Shown here piece after piece: positions 17,036-28,290 of a stretch of DNA of 64,000 bases. This stretch comes from Bifidobacterium angulatum DSM 20098 = JCM 7096. GTDB lineage: Bacteria > Actinomycetota > Actinomycetes > Actinomycetales > Bifidobacteriaceae. The translations under genes and the position numbers were made by a program. The DNA lies in assembly GCF_001025155.1 (NCBI RefSeq), contig NZ_AP012322.1, forward strand, positions 1,302,001 through 1,366,000, written 5' to 3'. Position 1 is the first letter of the stretch. Every line of letters begins with the position of its first letter. The notes below the pieces were generated by a model. It was not told where the DNA came from. It saw only the letters and a program-made list of their open reading frames with translations, and made no database searches.

Positions 17036-17962
17036 ATGTCAGAACCCGAAGAGCACAATAGCGCGGAATCGCAGATCGCACGCAAACAAGCCGCGGTAGT
17101 GGAAGCGCATGGCCAAGCCATCACATCGAAAGCCGAAGGGGTGCGCACCCGCGCCCAGCTCAAAGCAGAGCAGATCCGGCTGAAAGCCGAAATCAAAGCC
17201 AAACGCGTTATCGCCAAGGGCGAAATCAAGGCGGCCAAAATCGAAGGCATCGACCTTCCCGAGTTGGACAAGCACAAGAAGCCGCGCAAGATCCGTTACG
17301 ACGTGCACGGCAGGCCGAAGCCCGCCATGCGCGGCTGGATCCACGCGGTTGCCGCTCCCCTGTCGCTCGCGGCAGGCATCGTGCTGATCTGCCTGGCCAA
17401 ACAACCCGGACTCAAATGGGCCTGCGCGGTGTTCATGGTCAGCTCCCTCATCCTGTTCACCAACTCCGCCGCCTACCATCTGGGCGACTGGAACAGCAAA
17501 GTCACCAACGTGCTCAGGCGCATCGACCACGTCAACATCTTCCTGCTGATCGCCGGCACCTACACGCCGGTGGCGTTCGCCCTGCAGCCGTTCTGGCGCA
17601 ACACCATCATCATCTCCATGTGGGCGTGCACCGCCATAGCCATCATCATCAACGTGATCTGGACCACCGCGCCACGGTGGCTGTACACGCTGGTATACGT
17701 CATCTTCGGCATCTACGGCCTGGCCTACATGCTGCTGTTCTGGACCTCGCCCGTGGCCGGCCCCACAGTTACGATCCTCATCATCGCAGGCGGCGTCTGC
17801 TACATCGCCGGCGCCATCGTCTACGCCCGCCGCAGCCCGGACCCCTGGCCCCGCGTCTTCGGCTTCCATGAGATCTTCCACTGCGGCACGGTCGCCGGGT
17901 ACGCCTGCCACATGGTCGCCATCTACATGGTGATCGTCAACATGTGGACCATGATGCCCTGA
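17036..17962 (+). CDS. trhA: TrhA / hemolysin III family (PAQR-like) membrane protein
   Basis: A 308-residue protein. Residues 1-75 are highly charged (repeats of Lys-Ala-Glu) and probably helical or coiled. Seven hydrophobic segments follow with family motifs NSAAYHLGDW, LRRIDHVNIFLLIAGTYTP and FGFHEIFHCGTVAGYACH; the histidines correspond to the metal site of PAQR relatives. Members influence membrane energetics or lipid homeostasis; the hemolysin name is historical. The ATG is chosen for the preceding GAGAGGA. The charged N-terminal extension is longer than in most bacterial members. Confidence 0.88.
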   Translation: MSEPEEHNSAESQIARKQAAVVEAHGQAITSKAEGVRTRAQLKAEQIRLKAEIKAKRVIAKGEIKAAKIEGIDLPELDKHKKPRKIRYDVHGRPKPAMRGWIHAVAAPLSLAAGIVLICLAKQPGLKWACAVFMVSSLILFTNSAAYHLGDWNSKVTNVLRRIDHVNIFLLIAGTYTPVAFALQPFWRNTIIISMWACTAIAIIINVIWTTAPRWLYTLVYVIFGIYGLAYMLLFWTSPVAGPTVTILIIAGGVCYIAGAIVYARRSPDPWPRVFGFHEIFHCGTVAGYACHMVAIYMVIVNMWTMMP

Positions 17963-18006
17963 CGCCTGCCACGCCTGCGCCGCTTCCGCCCCTATGCAGG
18001 CTCCAC

Positions 18007-18065
18007 GCATATGGTGAAGGCGCCGCCCCGAGAGATTACCTCGGGGCGGCGCCTTCACCATATGC
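18007..18065. terminator. Perfect 26-bp bidirectional terminator
   Basis: The arms at 18007-18032 and 18040-18065 are exact reverse complements over 26 bases, with a 7-base loop AGATTAC. It sits between convergent trhA and greA. Confidence 0.9.
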
Positions 18066-18105
18066 AGCCGTATGCAAACCGCTATGCGCCCATACGGGCG
18101 CGGAT

Positions 18106-18588
18106 TCAGCTCAACGGCTTGGAATCCTTGATGGTCACGGAAATCTCACGACCGTTCGGAGCCTTGTAGCTCACGGTGTCGCCGACCTTCGCGCCATAGA
18201 TGGCCGCGCCGATCGGGGATTCCGGGCTGATGATGGCCTGGTCTGTGGCGATGGCGAGATCATGCGACCCCAGCACGAACACCTTCTCGCGGCCGTTCAT
18301 ATCGAGCGTGACCAGCGAACCGTCGCCGACCTTGCCGGCGGGCGGTGCGGTAAGAATCTTGGCATGACGCAGCTTGAACGTCAGTTCCTCGATGCGGCCC
18401 TGGTTGACGCGCTGAGCCTCGCGAGCGGCATGATAACCGCCGTTCTCGCTCAGATCGCCTTCGGCACGTGCCGCGGACACCTTGGCGATGATCTCGTCGC
18501 GGTATTCGCCCTCGCGCCACTTCAGCTCTTCCTGCATCTTGTCGTAGGCCTCCTGCGTCAGCAGGAACACCTGATCCTCTTGTGCCAT
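18106..18588 (-). CDS. greA: Transcription elongation factor GreA
   Basis: A 160-residue factor that enters the secondary channel of backtracked RNA polymerase and stimulates transcript cleavage. The N-terminal coiled coil carries the tip motif AEGDLSENGGYHAAR with the two acidic residues that coordinate the catalytic magnesium. The C-terminal FKBP-like domain ends in the conserved SPIGAAIYG and segment. Length is standard. ATG follows AAAGGAG. It is followed closely (toward lower coordinates) by the 26-bp terminator. Confidence 0.95.
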   Translation of the reverse strand: MAQEDQVFLLTQEAYDKMQEELKWREGEYRDEIIAKVSAARAEGDLSENGGYHAAREAQRVNQGRIEELTFKLRHAKILTAPPAGKVGDGSLVTLDMNGREKVFVLGSHDLAIATDQAIISPESPIGAAIYGAKVGDTVSYKAPNGREISVTIKDSKPLS

Positions 18589-18668
18589 ATCGACTCCTTT
18601 ATTGTTCGCAGAAAGCGCCGGTGCCTTGGCCCCCGGCGCTCCCGATGTGTATAAGCGTTACTTGATGA

Positions 18669-19076
18669 TCAGCGCGTGGAGATGATGTCGACCACGAACA
18701 CCAGGGTGTCGCCGCCACCGATGCCGGCCTGCGGAACGCCACGGCTGCCATAGCCGTACTCCGGCGGGATGGAGACCACCAGACGGGAGCCGACGTTGTG
18801 GCCCGGCACCGTCTGATCCCAGCCCTTGATGACCTGACCCACACCGATGCCGAAGCTGGCCGGCTGATGACGGTCGAAGCTGGAGTCGAACGGTTCCTCC
18901 TTACCCCACACCACACCGTGGTAGTTCACGGTAACGGTGTCGCCACGACGCACCATCGGACCGTCGCCTTCGACAAGCTCTACGGCCTTCAGACCCTTCG
19001 GAGCTTCCTCAGTAGGGAATTCAATCGTCGGGTGAGCGCCGAACTCGCTGTTCACCTTGGGCATCTGATCTGCCAT
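18669..19076 (-). CDS. FKBP-type peptidyl-prolyl isomerase
   Basis: A 135-residue single-domain prolyl isomerase, with no signal peptide or lipobox, so cytoplasmic. Active-site features include VNYHGVVWG, FDSSFDR, GVGQVIKGWDQTV and IPPEYGYG. The ATG is preceded by AGGAGG; an upstream in-frame extension to 19154 has no such site. It lies 80 bases ahead of greA in the same direction, so they may be co-transcribed. Confidence 0.92.
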   Translation of the reverse strand: MADQMPKVNSEFGAHPTIEFPTEEAPKGLKAVELVEGDGPMVRRGDTVTVNYHGVVWGKEEPFDSSFDRHQPASFGIGVGQVIKGWDQTVPGHNVGSRLVVSIPPEYGYGSRGVPQAGIGGGDTLVFVVDIISTR

Positions 19077-19181
19077 GCAAAAACCTCCTGTTTGGGCAAT
19101 GCGCTCTAGATTAGCACCATCGCATACGTTTAGGCACCTTCGCGGCAAAACCACCGCATTCCGAACACCTCATAATACTCA

Positions 19182-19751
19182 CTAACGGTACAGGGCGGAG
19201 AACATCATCACCATGGCAACCACGCCGAACACGGCAAGCACAACCTGCACAGCCAGCAACGCCAGAGCCAGCGGCTTGCGCGTGCACAGCTTGGGTGCGA
19301 ACGCCTGGCCCAGCATAAACGCCAGAAAACCGAACACCGCATAGTTCAGGGTGATGGCGAACACATCGCCGTTCGACAACACCACACCGTTCAACGGCTG
19401 ACCGATGGAATTCAGCAGCGACGTTCCCACCAGCAGGCCCCACACGCCGAAGCCGATCAGCCCTACAACGCCGTAGGCCAGCGGCTTGAACTTCGCCCGC
19501 ATGCGCAGAGTGAAGGATTCGGCGCACCATAGCAGCGCGAACCCGACCACATAGGTGAATATAACCGCGACGGCCAGCATCACGCACATCCACGGCACCA
19601 GCGCCACATTGCCGCCCATCATCGACAGATAGAACCCGGAGCAGGAAATGGCGCCAATGCCCAGCACCGTGCCGATGATGATCGCCTGCGTCGGCATGGT
19701 CGGCAAACCACCGGCCGTGGTCTTCTCTACGTCACTCCAGTTGGATGGCAT
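19182..19751 (-). CDS. Small polytopic membrane protein of unknown function
   Basis: A 189-residue protein with about five hydrophobic segments (roughly residues 20-45, 48-72, 85-110, 115-140 and 155-185). I recognise no family. The ATG is chosen for the GAGGAGCGG upstream. It lies alone between the FKBP gene and the tRNA. The hydrophobic sequence contains several small-residue patches but no catalytic signature. Confidence 0.7.
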   Translation of the reverse strand: MPSNWSDVEKTTAGGLPTMPTQAIIIGTVLGIGAISCSGFYLSMMGGNVALVPWMCVMLAVAVIFTYVVGFALLWCAESFTLRMRAKFKPLAYGVVGLIGFGVWGLLVGTSLLNSIGQPLNGVVLSNGDVFAITLNYAVFGFLAFMLGQAFAPKLCTRKPLALALLAVQVVLAVFGVVAMVMMFSALYR

Positions 19752-19910
19752 ATTCCCGCTCCTCACGTCGTCTCATGCTTGCCGTGGAGCACCTTACCTG
19801 CCGTTTGTTTCGTTTGTTTTGCCCTCGTACGCACATGGCACGCGCACTGCCCATACCCAGCTTTCCGCCGATGCCGCTCCCGCGCCTATCCGCTGCGCCG
19901 GCAAACAAGA

Positions 19911-19934
19911 AAACCCGCTGTTTCCAGCGGGTTT
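19911..19934 (-). terminator. Intrinsic terminator of the tRNA-Leu gene
   Basis: Reading leftward, AAACCCGCTG, loop GAAA and CAGCGGGTTT form a 10-bp stem followed by TCTTGTTT. It begins 7 bases after the tRNA 3' end. Confidence 0.88.
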
Positions 19935-19940
19935 GAACCG

Positions 19941-20020
19941 TGCCTCCAGCGGGACTCGAACCCGCAAGCCGAAGCGGCTGATTTTAAGTCAGCTGCGTAT
20001 ACCAATTTCGCCATGGAGGC
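19941..20020 (-). tRNA. tRNA-Leu (anticodon UAA)
   Basis: The transcript begins GCCTCCATGG and ends TGGAGGCA, giving a 7-bp acceptor stem plus discriminator A. The anticodon arm is GCTGA-CTTAAAA-TCAGC with anticodon TAA. The T arm is GCGGG-TTCGAGT-CCCGC. The long variable arm marks a class II tRNA, as leucine requires. The 3' CCA is not encoded. Confidence 0.95.
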
Positions 20021-20128
20021 ATGCCGGTCGCGTTGCGAACCTTGATGCTGCGATTCGGTCAAACAGTCTTCGATCGGGTCGCAAGGAAGCAAAACGCTAA
20101 CCGATGCTATTGTATGCTATCACGCGAT

Positions 20129-21127
20129 TCAGGCGTTCAACAGCCTACGGCCATAATCAAGCACAAGCCCGTCAAGCAAGCCGTGCTCACTGGCCACATA
20201 GGAGTCGATCGGCTCGCCGTGATCGGCCTTCGCCGCCTCGCTTACACGGGAGAGCACACGGTTCCATACCACGGCGCCGCCGCCCACCACGTCAATACGC
20301 CCCGGGTGAATGGTCTTGTATTCCGCACGTTCGGTGCGGGTCATGGCGAGGAAGCGATCGTCCACCTCGTAGGCCTCCGCCACCGGCAGACGGTACCCGT
20401 CCACTAAAGAGTGATCGTATTCCTTCAACCCCATGGCCAACGCGGTCATGGTGGTGACGGTGCCTGACACGCCGATGATGGTACGTGCACGCCCTGCCGG
20501 AACGGTACGGAACGCTTCGTCGATATGCTCGTCGATGTCGCGGTACGCCTCCTCGATCTGTTCGGCGGTGGGCGGATCGTTCTTCAAATGACGTTCCGTC
20601 ATGCGCACCGAGCCGATGTTCATGGAATAGGCCGCCTGAACCTGGGTGGCCGGAGCGTTTTCGCCATCGCCACCGATAACCAGCTCAGTGGACCCGCCGC
20701 CCAGATCGACCACCAGATACGGCGGTTTCAGATCGGTGCGGGGCACGACGCTGGTCGCACCAAGGAAGCTCAGATCGGCCTCCTCGGTACCGGGGATGAC
20801 CTCGGGGCGCACACCGAGAATCCGTTCGATGCCGTCTTCGAACTCCTCACGGTTGGATGCGTCCCTTGTGGCGGACGTTGCGACGAAACGCAGACCGTCG
20901 ACCGGATGCTCCTTGAGGATATCCGCGAACTCGCGTGCAGCCGTGTACGCCCGCTCCAACGCCTCGTCCGCGAACCGGTGCGTCTTGTCGACGTCCTGGC
21001 CCAGACGAATCACCTTCAGCTGGCGCGGCACGATTTCCGTCATACCGTTCTCATCGACGCGAGCCACCTTGAGTCGAATGGAGTTCGTACCGCAGTCGAT
21101 GCCTGCCACGGTTACTGATGTCGTCAT
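20129..21127 (-). CDS. ppx: Exopolyphosphatase / GppA-type phosphatase
   Basis: A 332-residue ASKHA-fold enzyme predicted to hydrolyse polyphosphate or pppGpp. Diagnostic segments are AGIDCGTNSIRLKV (phosphate 1), ATSATRDASNREEF, LVVDLGGGSTELVIG (phosphate 2) and GVSGTVTTMTALA. The length fits the short actinobacterial Ppx2-like group, lacking the C-terminal HD-like region of E. coli Ppx. The ATG follows AAAGGAGAG. It continues the order eno, ftsB, DUF501, ppx found in mycobacteria. Confidence 0.92.
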   Translation of the reverse strand: MTTSVTVAGIDCGTNSIRLKVARVDENGMTEIVPRQLKVIRLGQDVDKTHRFADEALERAYTAAREFADILKEHPVDGLRFVATSATRDASNREEFEDGIERILGVRPEVIPGTEEADLSFLGATSVVPRTDLKPPYLVVDLGGGSTELVIGGDGENAPATQVQAAYSMNIGSVRMTERHLKNDPPTAEQIEEAYRDIDEHIDEAFRTVPAGRARTIIGVSGTVTTMTALAMGLKEYDHSLVDGYRLPVAEAYEVDDRFLAMTRTERAEYKTIHPGRIDVVGGGAVVWNRVLSRVSEAAKADHGEPIDSYVASEHGLLDGLVLDYGRRLLNA

Positions 21128-21165
21128 CGTTTCGCTCTCCTTTGCTTGCTTGTTTCCGCCCCGGC

Positions 21166-21747
21166 TTACTCCTGCACGCCATCCGCGTCCGGCCAGGCCA
21201 CGCTGCAACGGCACACGGTGGGGTCGAATTCGCTTTTGACCCGTTCAAGTACCATATCGCCGATCGGATTCACGCCCGGCCCCATCACCAGGGACTGTGC
21301 GATCAGAGCATGCAGGCATTTGACGCGCACGGGCATGCCGCCCGCCGAAGTGCCTTCGATATGCTCCTCGCTGTCGCCAAGACGGGTGGCGATGGCGTGA
21401 CGGAAATCAAGATACAGCTTGTGCGCACGCTCATAGGCGGCCTTCACGGCCTCGTCATTGGCCACCATGTCACCATAATCGCGCATGGAGCCCTCCGCCT
21501 CCACATGCGAGGCGGCTTTGACGGCCTCGGGACTGGTCAGATAGCACGTGGTGGGGAACGGCACTCCCCCAGGCAGCAGCGGCCTGGTCACCACGGCGAG
21601 CGGGCGCCCGCACACACAACGCGCCCCCACGGCCACCATGCCGCGCGGATAGCGCCCCAATTGCTCCTGCACGATGGCGATGTCTCGCTCGGCCGGCTTC
21701 TGTGCGAGAAGACGCTCCGCCAATGCTTCGGGTTCGATCTGGCTCAA
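21166..21747 (-). CDS. DUF501 family protein
   Basis: A 193-residue soluble protein of unknown function with the family's cysteine-bearing segments VAVGARCVCGRPLAV and PTVCRCSVAWP, and the HIEGTSAGGMPVRVKCLHA core. The pattern of conserved Cys and His suggests metal binding, which is inference. The start appears to be TTG, preceded by AGGAAGGG; no ATG is present nearby. Its place between ftsB and ppx is conserved in actinobacteria. Confidence 0.88.
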   Translation of the reverse strand: MSQIEPEALAERLLAQKPAERDIAIVQEQLGRYPRGMVAVGARCVCGRPLAVVTRPLLPGGVPFPTTCYLTSPEAVKAASHVEAEGSMRDYGDMVANDEAVKAAYERAHKLYLDFRHAIATRLGDSEEHIEGTSAGGMPVRVKCLHALIAQSLVMGPGVNPIGDMVLERVKSEFDPTVCRCSVAWPDADGVQE

Positions 21748-21827
21748 CTACTGCCCTTCCTGTTCATTGTTCCTTGCACTGCCTTCCCCATGCACGTTTG
21801 GCGTGCATAAGAGCGGCGCAACGCTGT

Positions 21828-22331
21828 CTATTTGTTGTCGGATTGGTCCGCTTCCTTGAAGGCGTAAGCCAATTCACTATACCAAGGCAGCTTCTGTTCC
21901 TCCGATTCGGCGTTCTTCGAGGATTCGTCGGACTCCTTGCCCGTCACCGCCTCCGGGTTCAGCACATGCACGGACTGCTCGCCGGGGAACACAAAACCAA
22001 GCCGCTCCCTGGCCTGGGCTGCGACATAGGACTTGTCCTTCCACCGGGCGATGTCGTTTTCAAGATCCTTTTTCTGGGCGATAAGCGCGGCTTCCTGGCG
22101 TTTCAGGCTGTTGAGATGCGCCAGATCGTTCGCATAGGAATTGAAGGTGGACACCAATTGGATGGCCGCCACCAATATGATGAACAACGAGACGAAGAAG
22201 GCGATCGGACCGGAATTGCCGGCACGCGACGACGCGTCTCTGCGAGACGAGCCCTTGCCGTTCCTCGTTGCGTCGGCTCTTCCCGTGGCCTGTTCGCCAC
22301 CACTGGACGCAGTACGATTCCGTGTGCTCAT
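21828..22331 (-). CDS. ftsB: Septum formation protein, FtsB/DivIC family
   Basis: A 167-residue bitopic division protein expected to pair with FtsL and FtsQ at the septum. A basic Ser/Arg/Gly-rich cytoplasmic tail (1-40) precedes one membrane helix (about 44-64, IAFFVSLFIILVAAIQLVST) and an extracytoplasmic coiled coil with the family feature YVAAQARERLGFVFPGE. A TTG three codons upstream is an alternative start. It lies downstream of eno in the same direction. Confidence 0.88.
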   Translation of the reverse strand: MSTRNRTASSGGEQATGRADATRNGKGSSRRDASSRAGNSGPIAFFVSLFIILVAAIQLVSTFNSYANDLAHLNSLKRQEAALIAQKKDLENDIARWKDKSYVAAQARERLGFVFPGEQSVHVLNPEAVTGKESDESSKNAESEEQKLPWYSELAYAFKEADQSDNK

Positions 22332-22453
22332 GGCTTCCAACCTACCTGCCGCATTCGACTATGGGGCGGCAGGGGAACGGCACACCGTGCATTGAATACG
22401 ACCACCATTGCACCGATGATACGGCGCCGGCAATACGCCACTTTGCATATACG

Positions 22454-22492
22454 AGAAGGGGCGAAGCACCATACCAGTGCCTCGCCCCTTCT
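22454..22492 (-). terminator. Terminator after enolase
   Basis: A 16-bp stem (22454-22469 with 22477-22492) with one mismatch and a 7-base loop lies directly past the eno stop codon. Confidence 0.85.
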
Positions 22493-22523
22493 GTGTTCGT
22501 GTATTACGCTCTACGCGTTACGC

Positions 22524-23840
<1,317 letters not shown>

Positions 23841-23909
23841 CTAGGTTGTGATGTCATTGCCAAGAATAATGGGATTGATGGACGAAGTACAGCACCCGAA
23901 GACGGCGTG

Positions 23910-26900
23910 TTAGCGACGCGGCTTGGGCGTCCATGCCAGGTCATCGAGCAATTGGTTCACCCATAGTACAATCTGATCGCCCGTCATGGGCTTTGCGCCA
24001 AGCGAACCGGCGAACGGAGCCGGGACGATGAGCTGATGGGTGACCGGCCGGTATTGGAATCCGCGGTAGATTCGCGACATGCGCATACGCACGGATTCCG
24101 CCGGATCGATACGCCCGATGCGCACACGGTTCGACTGGGCGATGATCTCGCTGACACCCATCTTGCGCGCCTTGAACTTGATGCGCGCCACGTCGAACAG
24201 CGCATCGAACTGCTCAGGCGGTTTGCCATAACGATCGGTCAGCTCCTCGCGCAATGCCGCCAGGTCGCTTTCGCTACGGGCGGCGGCAAGCTTGCGATAC
24301 GCCTCCAAGCGCAGCTTGTCGGAATCGATGTACTCCACCGGAATCGAAGCCTCGATCGGCAGATCCACCGACACTGCCACCGGCTCGGCCGCCTTATCGG
24401 GCTCCTTGTATGCTTCGACGGCCTAGGAGACCATGCGCACATACAGGTCGAAGCCGACGCCTTCGATATGCCCGGACTGCTGGTCGCCAAGTAAATTGCC
24501 GGTGCCACGCAGCTCCAGATCCTTCATCGCCACGTCGAAACCGGAGCCGAGCGCCGTGTTCTGCGCGATGGTGGCCAGGCGGTCGTGCGACTGCTGGGTC
24601 ATGGGCTTGGACGGATCGTACAGGAAGTAGGCGTAGGCGCGTTCACGGCCACGACCCACACGCCCACGCAGCTGATGCAGCTGGCTCAAGCCGAAACGGT
24701 CGGCATGATCGACGATCAGCGTGTTCGCATTCGAAATATCAAGACCGGTTTCGATGATCGTGGTACACACCAGCACATCGATGTCCCTATGCCAGAAATC
24801 GCGGATCACCTGGTCAAGCTGCTTCTCGCCCATCTTGCCGTGCGCGATGCCGACATGGCTTTCGGGAACGAGATTATGGATCTTGTCGGCCACGGAGGCG
24901 ATGTCCTCCACACGGTTATGCAGGTAGAACACCTGCCCGCCGCGCAACAGCTCACGCCGGACGGCGGCGGTCACCTGCGCATCCTCATAGGCGCCGACAT
25001 AGGTGAGCACCGGCAGACGATCCTCCGGAGGCGTGGCCAGCGTGGACATCTCGCGGATGCCCGTCACGGCCATCTCCAACGTACGCGGAATAGGCGTGGC
25101 CGAAAGACTCAGCACATCGACATTCGTGCGCAGCGCCTTGAGCGTCTCCTTATGCTCCACGCCGAACCGCTGCTCCTCGTCGATGATGACCAGGCCAAGA
25201 TCCTTGAACTTGATCTTCGGATTGAGCAGCTTATGCGTGCCGATCACCACGTCGACGGTACCGGCCGCAAGATCCTCGATGGTCTGCTTGATCTCCTTGG
25301 GCTTCTGGAAACGGCTCATTGCCGCCACGTTCACGGGGAACCCCTCGTAACGCTCGGTGAACGTCTCGTAATGCTGCTGCACCAACAACGTGGTGGGCAC
25401 AAGCACTGCCACCTGTTTGCCGTCCTGCACCGCCTTGAACGCGGCGCGCACGGCGATCTCGGTTTTGCCGAAGCCCACATCGCCGCAGATCAGGCGATCC
25501 ATGGGGCGCGGCTTTTCCATATCGGCCTTGACATCGTCGATGGTGGTGAGCTGATCGGCGGTCTCCTGATACGGGAAGGCGTCCTCAAGCTCCTTCTGCC
25601 ACGGAGTGTCCGCACTGAAGGCGAAGCCCGGCGTGCGCTGACGTGCGGAATACAGTTTCACCAGGTCGTCGGCGATCTCGCGCACATGCTTGCGCGCCTT
25701 GGCCTTGGTGGCGGCCCAGTCGGAACCGCCAAGCTTATTGAGCTTCGGCGCTTCGGCACCAATGTATTTGCTCACCAGGTCGAGCTGATCGGTGGGAATG
25801 AACAGCTTGTCGGCAGGCGCGCCACGCTTGCTGGGCGCGTATTCGATGACAAGGTATTCACGCGTGGCCTTGTTCTCGCCCGTACCCACCGTGCGCTGGC
25901 GCATCTCGATGAAACGGCCGATGCCATGCTGCTCGTGCACCACATAGTCGCCGGTCTTGAGTTCCATCAGGTCGATGGCCTTGCGGCGGCGCTTCGGCGT
26001 TTTAGCCTGGGCCGCAACACTCGTGCGCCCGGTCAGGTCGCGTTCGGTGAGCAGTGCGATCTTCGCGTCCATGTCGACGAAGCCGTCTATGGCGGCGGAG
26101 CGAACGGTACTGAAACTGGCGACGCCCGTCTCGTTGATGGCGCGCTTGAGTCGTGCCAGAGTGCCTTGCGCCGCCGCGGTGACGGTAATCGAGTAGCCGT
26201 CGTCGATCAGCCCCTCGATACCCGCCGCGGCACGACTCCCATCGCCACGGAACTCGGCGGGGTTCTTGGCTGAGATCTGCACGCGACCGGTACGACCGGT
26301 ATCCACGTTGAAATCGGTGAATTCGATGACGGTATGGTTGCAATAGCCCAGCGAACTCATTACCTCATCGAAATCAAGGAAGCTCGCCTCATCGAAGCTG
26401 ATGGGGGCTCCACCATGGCCGGAGGCCGCCACATGCCAGCTTGCCGCGAGGAACTCATTCGCCGTTTTCGCCAGATCGGCTGCGGCACGGCGCAGTTTCT
26501 CCGGATCGTTGAGCACGATGACGGCGCGGGGGTCGAGCATGTCCGCCACAGGCTCCATATCGGTGACCAACGCCGGCATCAGCGACTCCATTCCCTCCAC
26601 GGGAATCGCGTTGGCGATGGATTCCAGCATGTCTTCGGCATTGGGAATCGATCCGATCAGGCTTTTCGCGCGAGCGCGCACCGCGTCGGTAAGCTGCAGT
26701 TCACGGCAGGGCGTGGCCCAGATGGTATCGACACCATCGCCATATGTACGCTGGTCTGAGGCATGGAATTCCCGGATCTCGTCGATCTCGTCACCGAAGA
26801 ACTCGATGCGCACCGGATGCGGGTAGGTGGGCGGGAACACGTCGAGAATACCGCCGCGCACCGCGAATTCGCCACGGTTCATCACCAGATCGACGCGGGT

Positions 26901-27506
26901 ATACGCATTGCGCACCAAACGCTCCACAGCCTCGTCGAGAGGCAGTTCCTCGCCTTTGACGAACACCAACGGCTCCACATCGCCAAGACCGGCGACAACC
27001 GGCTGGATGAGCGAACGCACCGGCATGACCAGCATGCGGATCGGCCCGAACATGGGATTGGCAGGGTCGGGGTGCTTGAGCCTGCGGAATACCGCCATAC
27101 GGCTCGCAACCGTGTCGGCCCTTGGGCTCAGACGCTCGTGCGGCAGCGTCTCCCATGCTTCGAGATGGGCGATGTCGGAAGGATCGCCTGCATACCAGGA
27201 GCGCAGGGCGTTGACGGTTTCCTCGGCTTCACGACTGGACGAGACGATGACCACGACCTGGCTGGTATGCCCGTTCGACGCAATGGCGGAAGCCAAAGCC
27301 GGCCGAATGCCCGAAGGGGCTCCGACGATAAGGGATGCGTCGATGTCGTCTTCGGCGGGTTCGGCAGTGCCGTCCGCCACGGATGCGAACGCGGCGTCGT
27401 TACGCAATGCGTCAAGCAGCCCCGTAAGGCTCGCATTCATCGGATCGGCCGGCCTGCCGTTCGTTCTCGCAGTCGAAACCCCCTGCGGCTGCGGTTCAGC
27501 GGCCAT
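23910..27506 (-). pseudogene. mfd: Transcription-repair coupling factor Mfd, interrupted by an amber codon
   Basis: Mfd removes RNA polymerase stalled at DNA lesions and recruits UvrA. The frame spans 1198 codons, a usual Mfd length, but codon 1028 (24423-24425) is TAG; the context suggests an ancestral GAG. The product would be 1027 residues. It keeps the UvrB-like N-terminus, the polymerase-binding domain (DYVVHEQHGIGRF, about 510), Walker A GDVGFGKTE (about 670), DEEQRFGVEHKE (about 770) and the translocation motif, ending at FDLYVRMVS. The lost 170 codons encode the C-terminal D7 domain and remain open and well conserved, so the change is recent or a sequence error. The ATG follows AGGAGA and overlaps the end of pth by 11 bases. 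Confidence 0.9.
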
Positions 27507-28095
27507 TGAACTTCTCCTGGGTCTTGGCGAGCCCGTGGAACATGATCTCCTCGGCGGCATCCGCGCCGTCTGCGAGAAAGTCCGGCAGCTGCTTGCGCTG
27601 ATCGGGGCCGAAACCGCCAAGCACCCAGTTGACGGTGTTGTCGTGCGCGTTGGCACCGCGCTTGGCATGGCCCACGCCCATACGCACGCGGGCGTATTTC
27701 GGGGTGCCCAGCGAACGGTCGATGGATTTGATGCCGTTGTGCCCGCCCGCAGAGCCACCTGCCTTGACCTTGATGCGCCCGAAGTCGAGATCCATGTCGT
27801 CGTGGATGACGATCACATGGTCGGGTTCGATCTGATAGTACGAGCAGATGGATGCCACCGCGTTGCCCGATTCGTTCATGTAGGTGAGCGGCTTGGCGAG
27901 GAAGAACTTCTGGCTGCGCCCGTCGAGGCTCATCACGCCCTTGCCGAGCAGTGCGAGCCCCTTGTGGTCGGAGAAGTTGATCGACCAGCGTTCGGCCAGC
28001 ACGTCGGCCGCCATAAAGCCCATGTTGTGACGGGTGCCTTCGTATTTGCTGCCCGGATTGCCCAGACCTGCGATCAGCCAGAAATCAGACGCCAT
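27496..28095 (-). CDS. pth: Peptidyl-tRNA hydrolase
   Basis: A 199-residue enzyme that releases peptides from prematurely dissociated peptidyl-tRNA. It has the N-terminal IAGLGNPGSKYEGTRHNMG with catalytic His23 and binding Asn25, ADVLAERW, PLTYMNESGNAV, and the catalytic Asp in VIHDDMDLDFG, followed by GGSAGGHNGIKSI. The start follows GAGGTGGGG. It is upstream of and overlaps mfd, so the two are co-transcribed. Confidence 0.96.
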   Translation of the reverse strand: MASDFWLIAGLGNPGSKYEGTRHNMGFMAADVLAERWSINFSDHKGLALLGKGVMSLDGRSQKFFLAKPLTYMNESGNAVASICSYYQIEPDHVIVIHDDMDLDFGRIKVKAGGSAGGHNGIKSIDRSLGTPKYARVRMGVGHAKRGANAHDNTVNWVLGGFGPDQRKQLPDFLADGADAAEEIMFHGLAKTQEKFNGR

Positions 28096-28290
28096 ATCCC
28101 CACCTCGTGTGTTCGTTGTTCGTTGCTTACGTTCCTGCGGGCGTTGCCGCGATGGGCATCAGGCCGGCGTTTGTTCACTTGCCGCCGACCGTGCCATCCC
28201 AAATGCATCATTGTACCGCCGCCCATGCCACCTGAAGACCGGCGAACCGGCGAATGCCGGACGCCTAGCCCGGCTTGAGGCTTTGGGCTT

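Noticed and set aside
24423..24425. Frameshift instead of a nonsense change in mfd
   Set aside because: The downstream homologous sequence continues in exactly the same frame after the TAG, so no insertion or deletion is needed.
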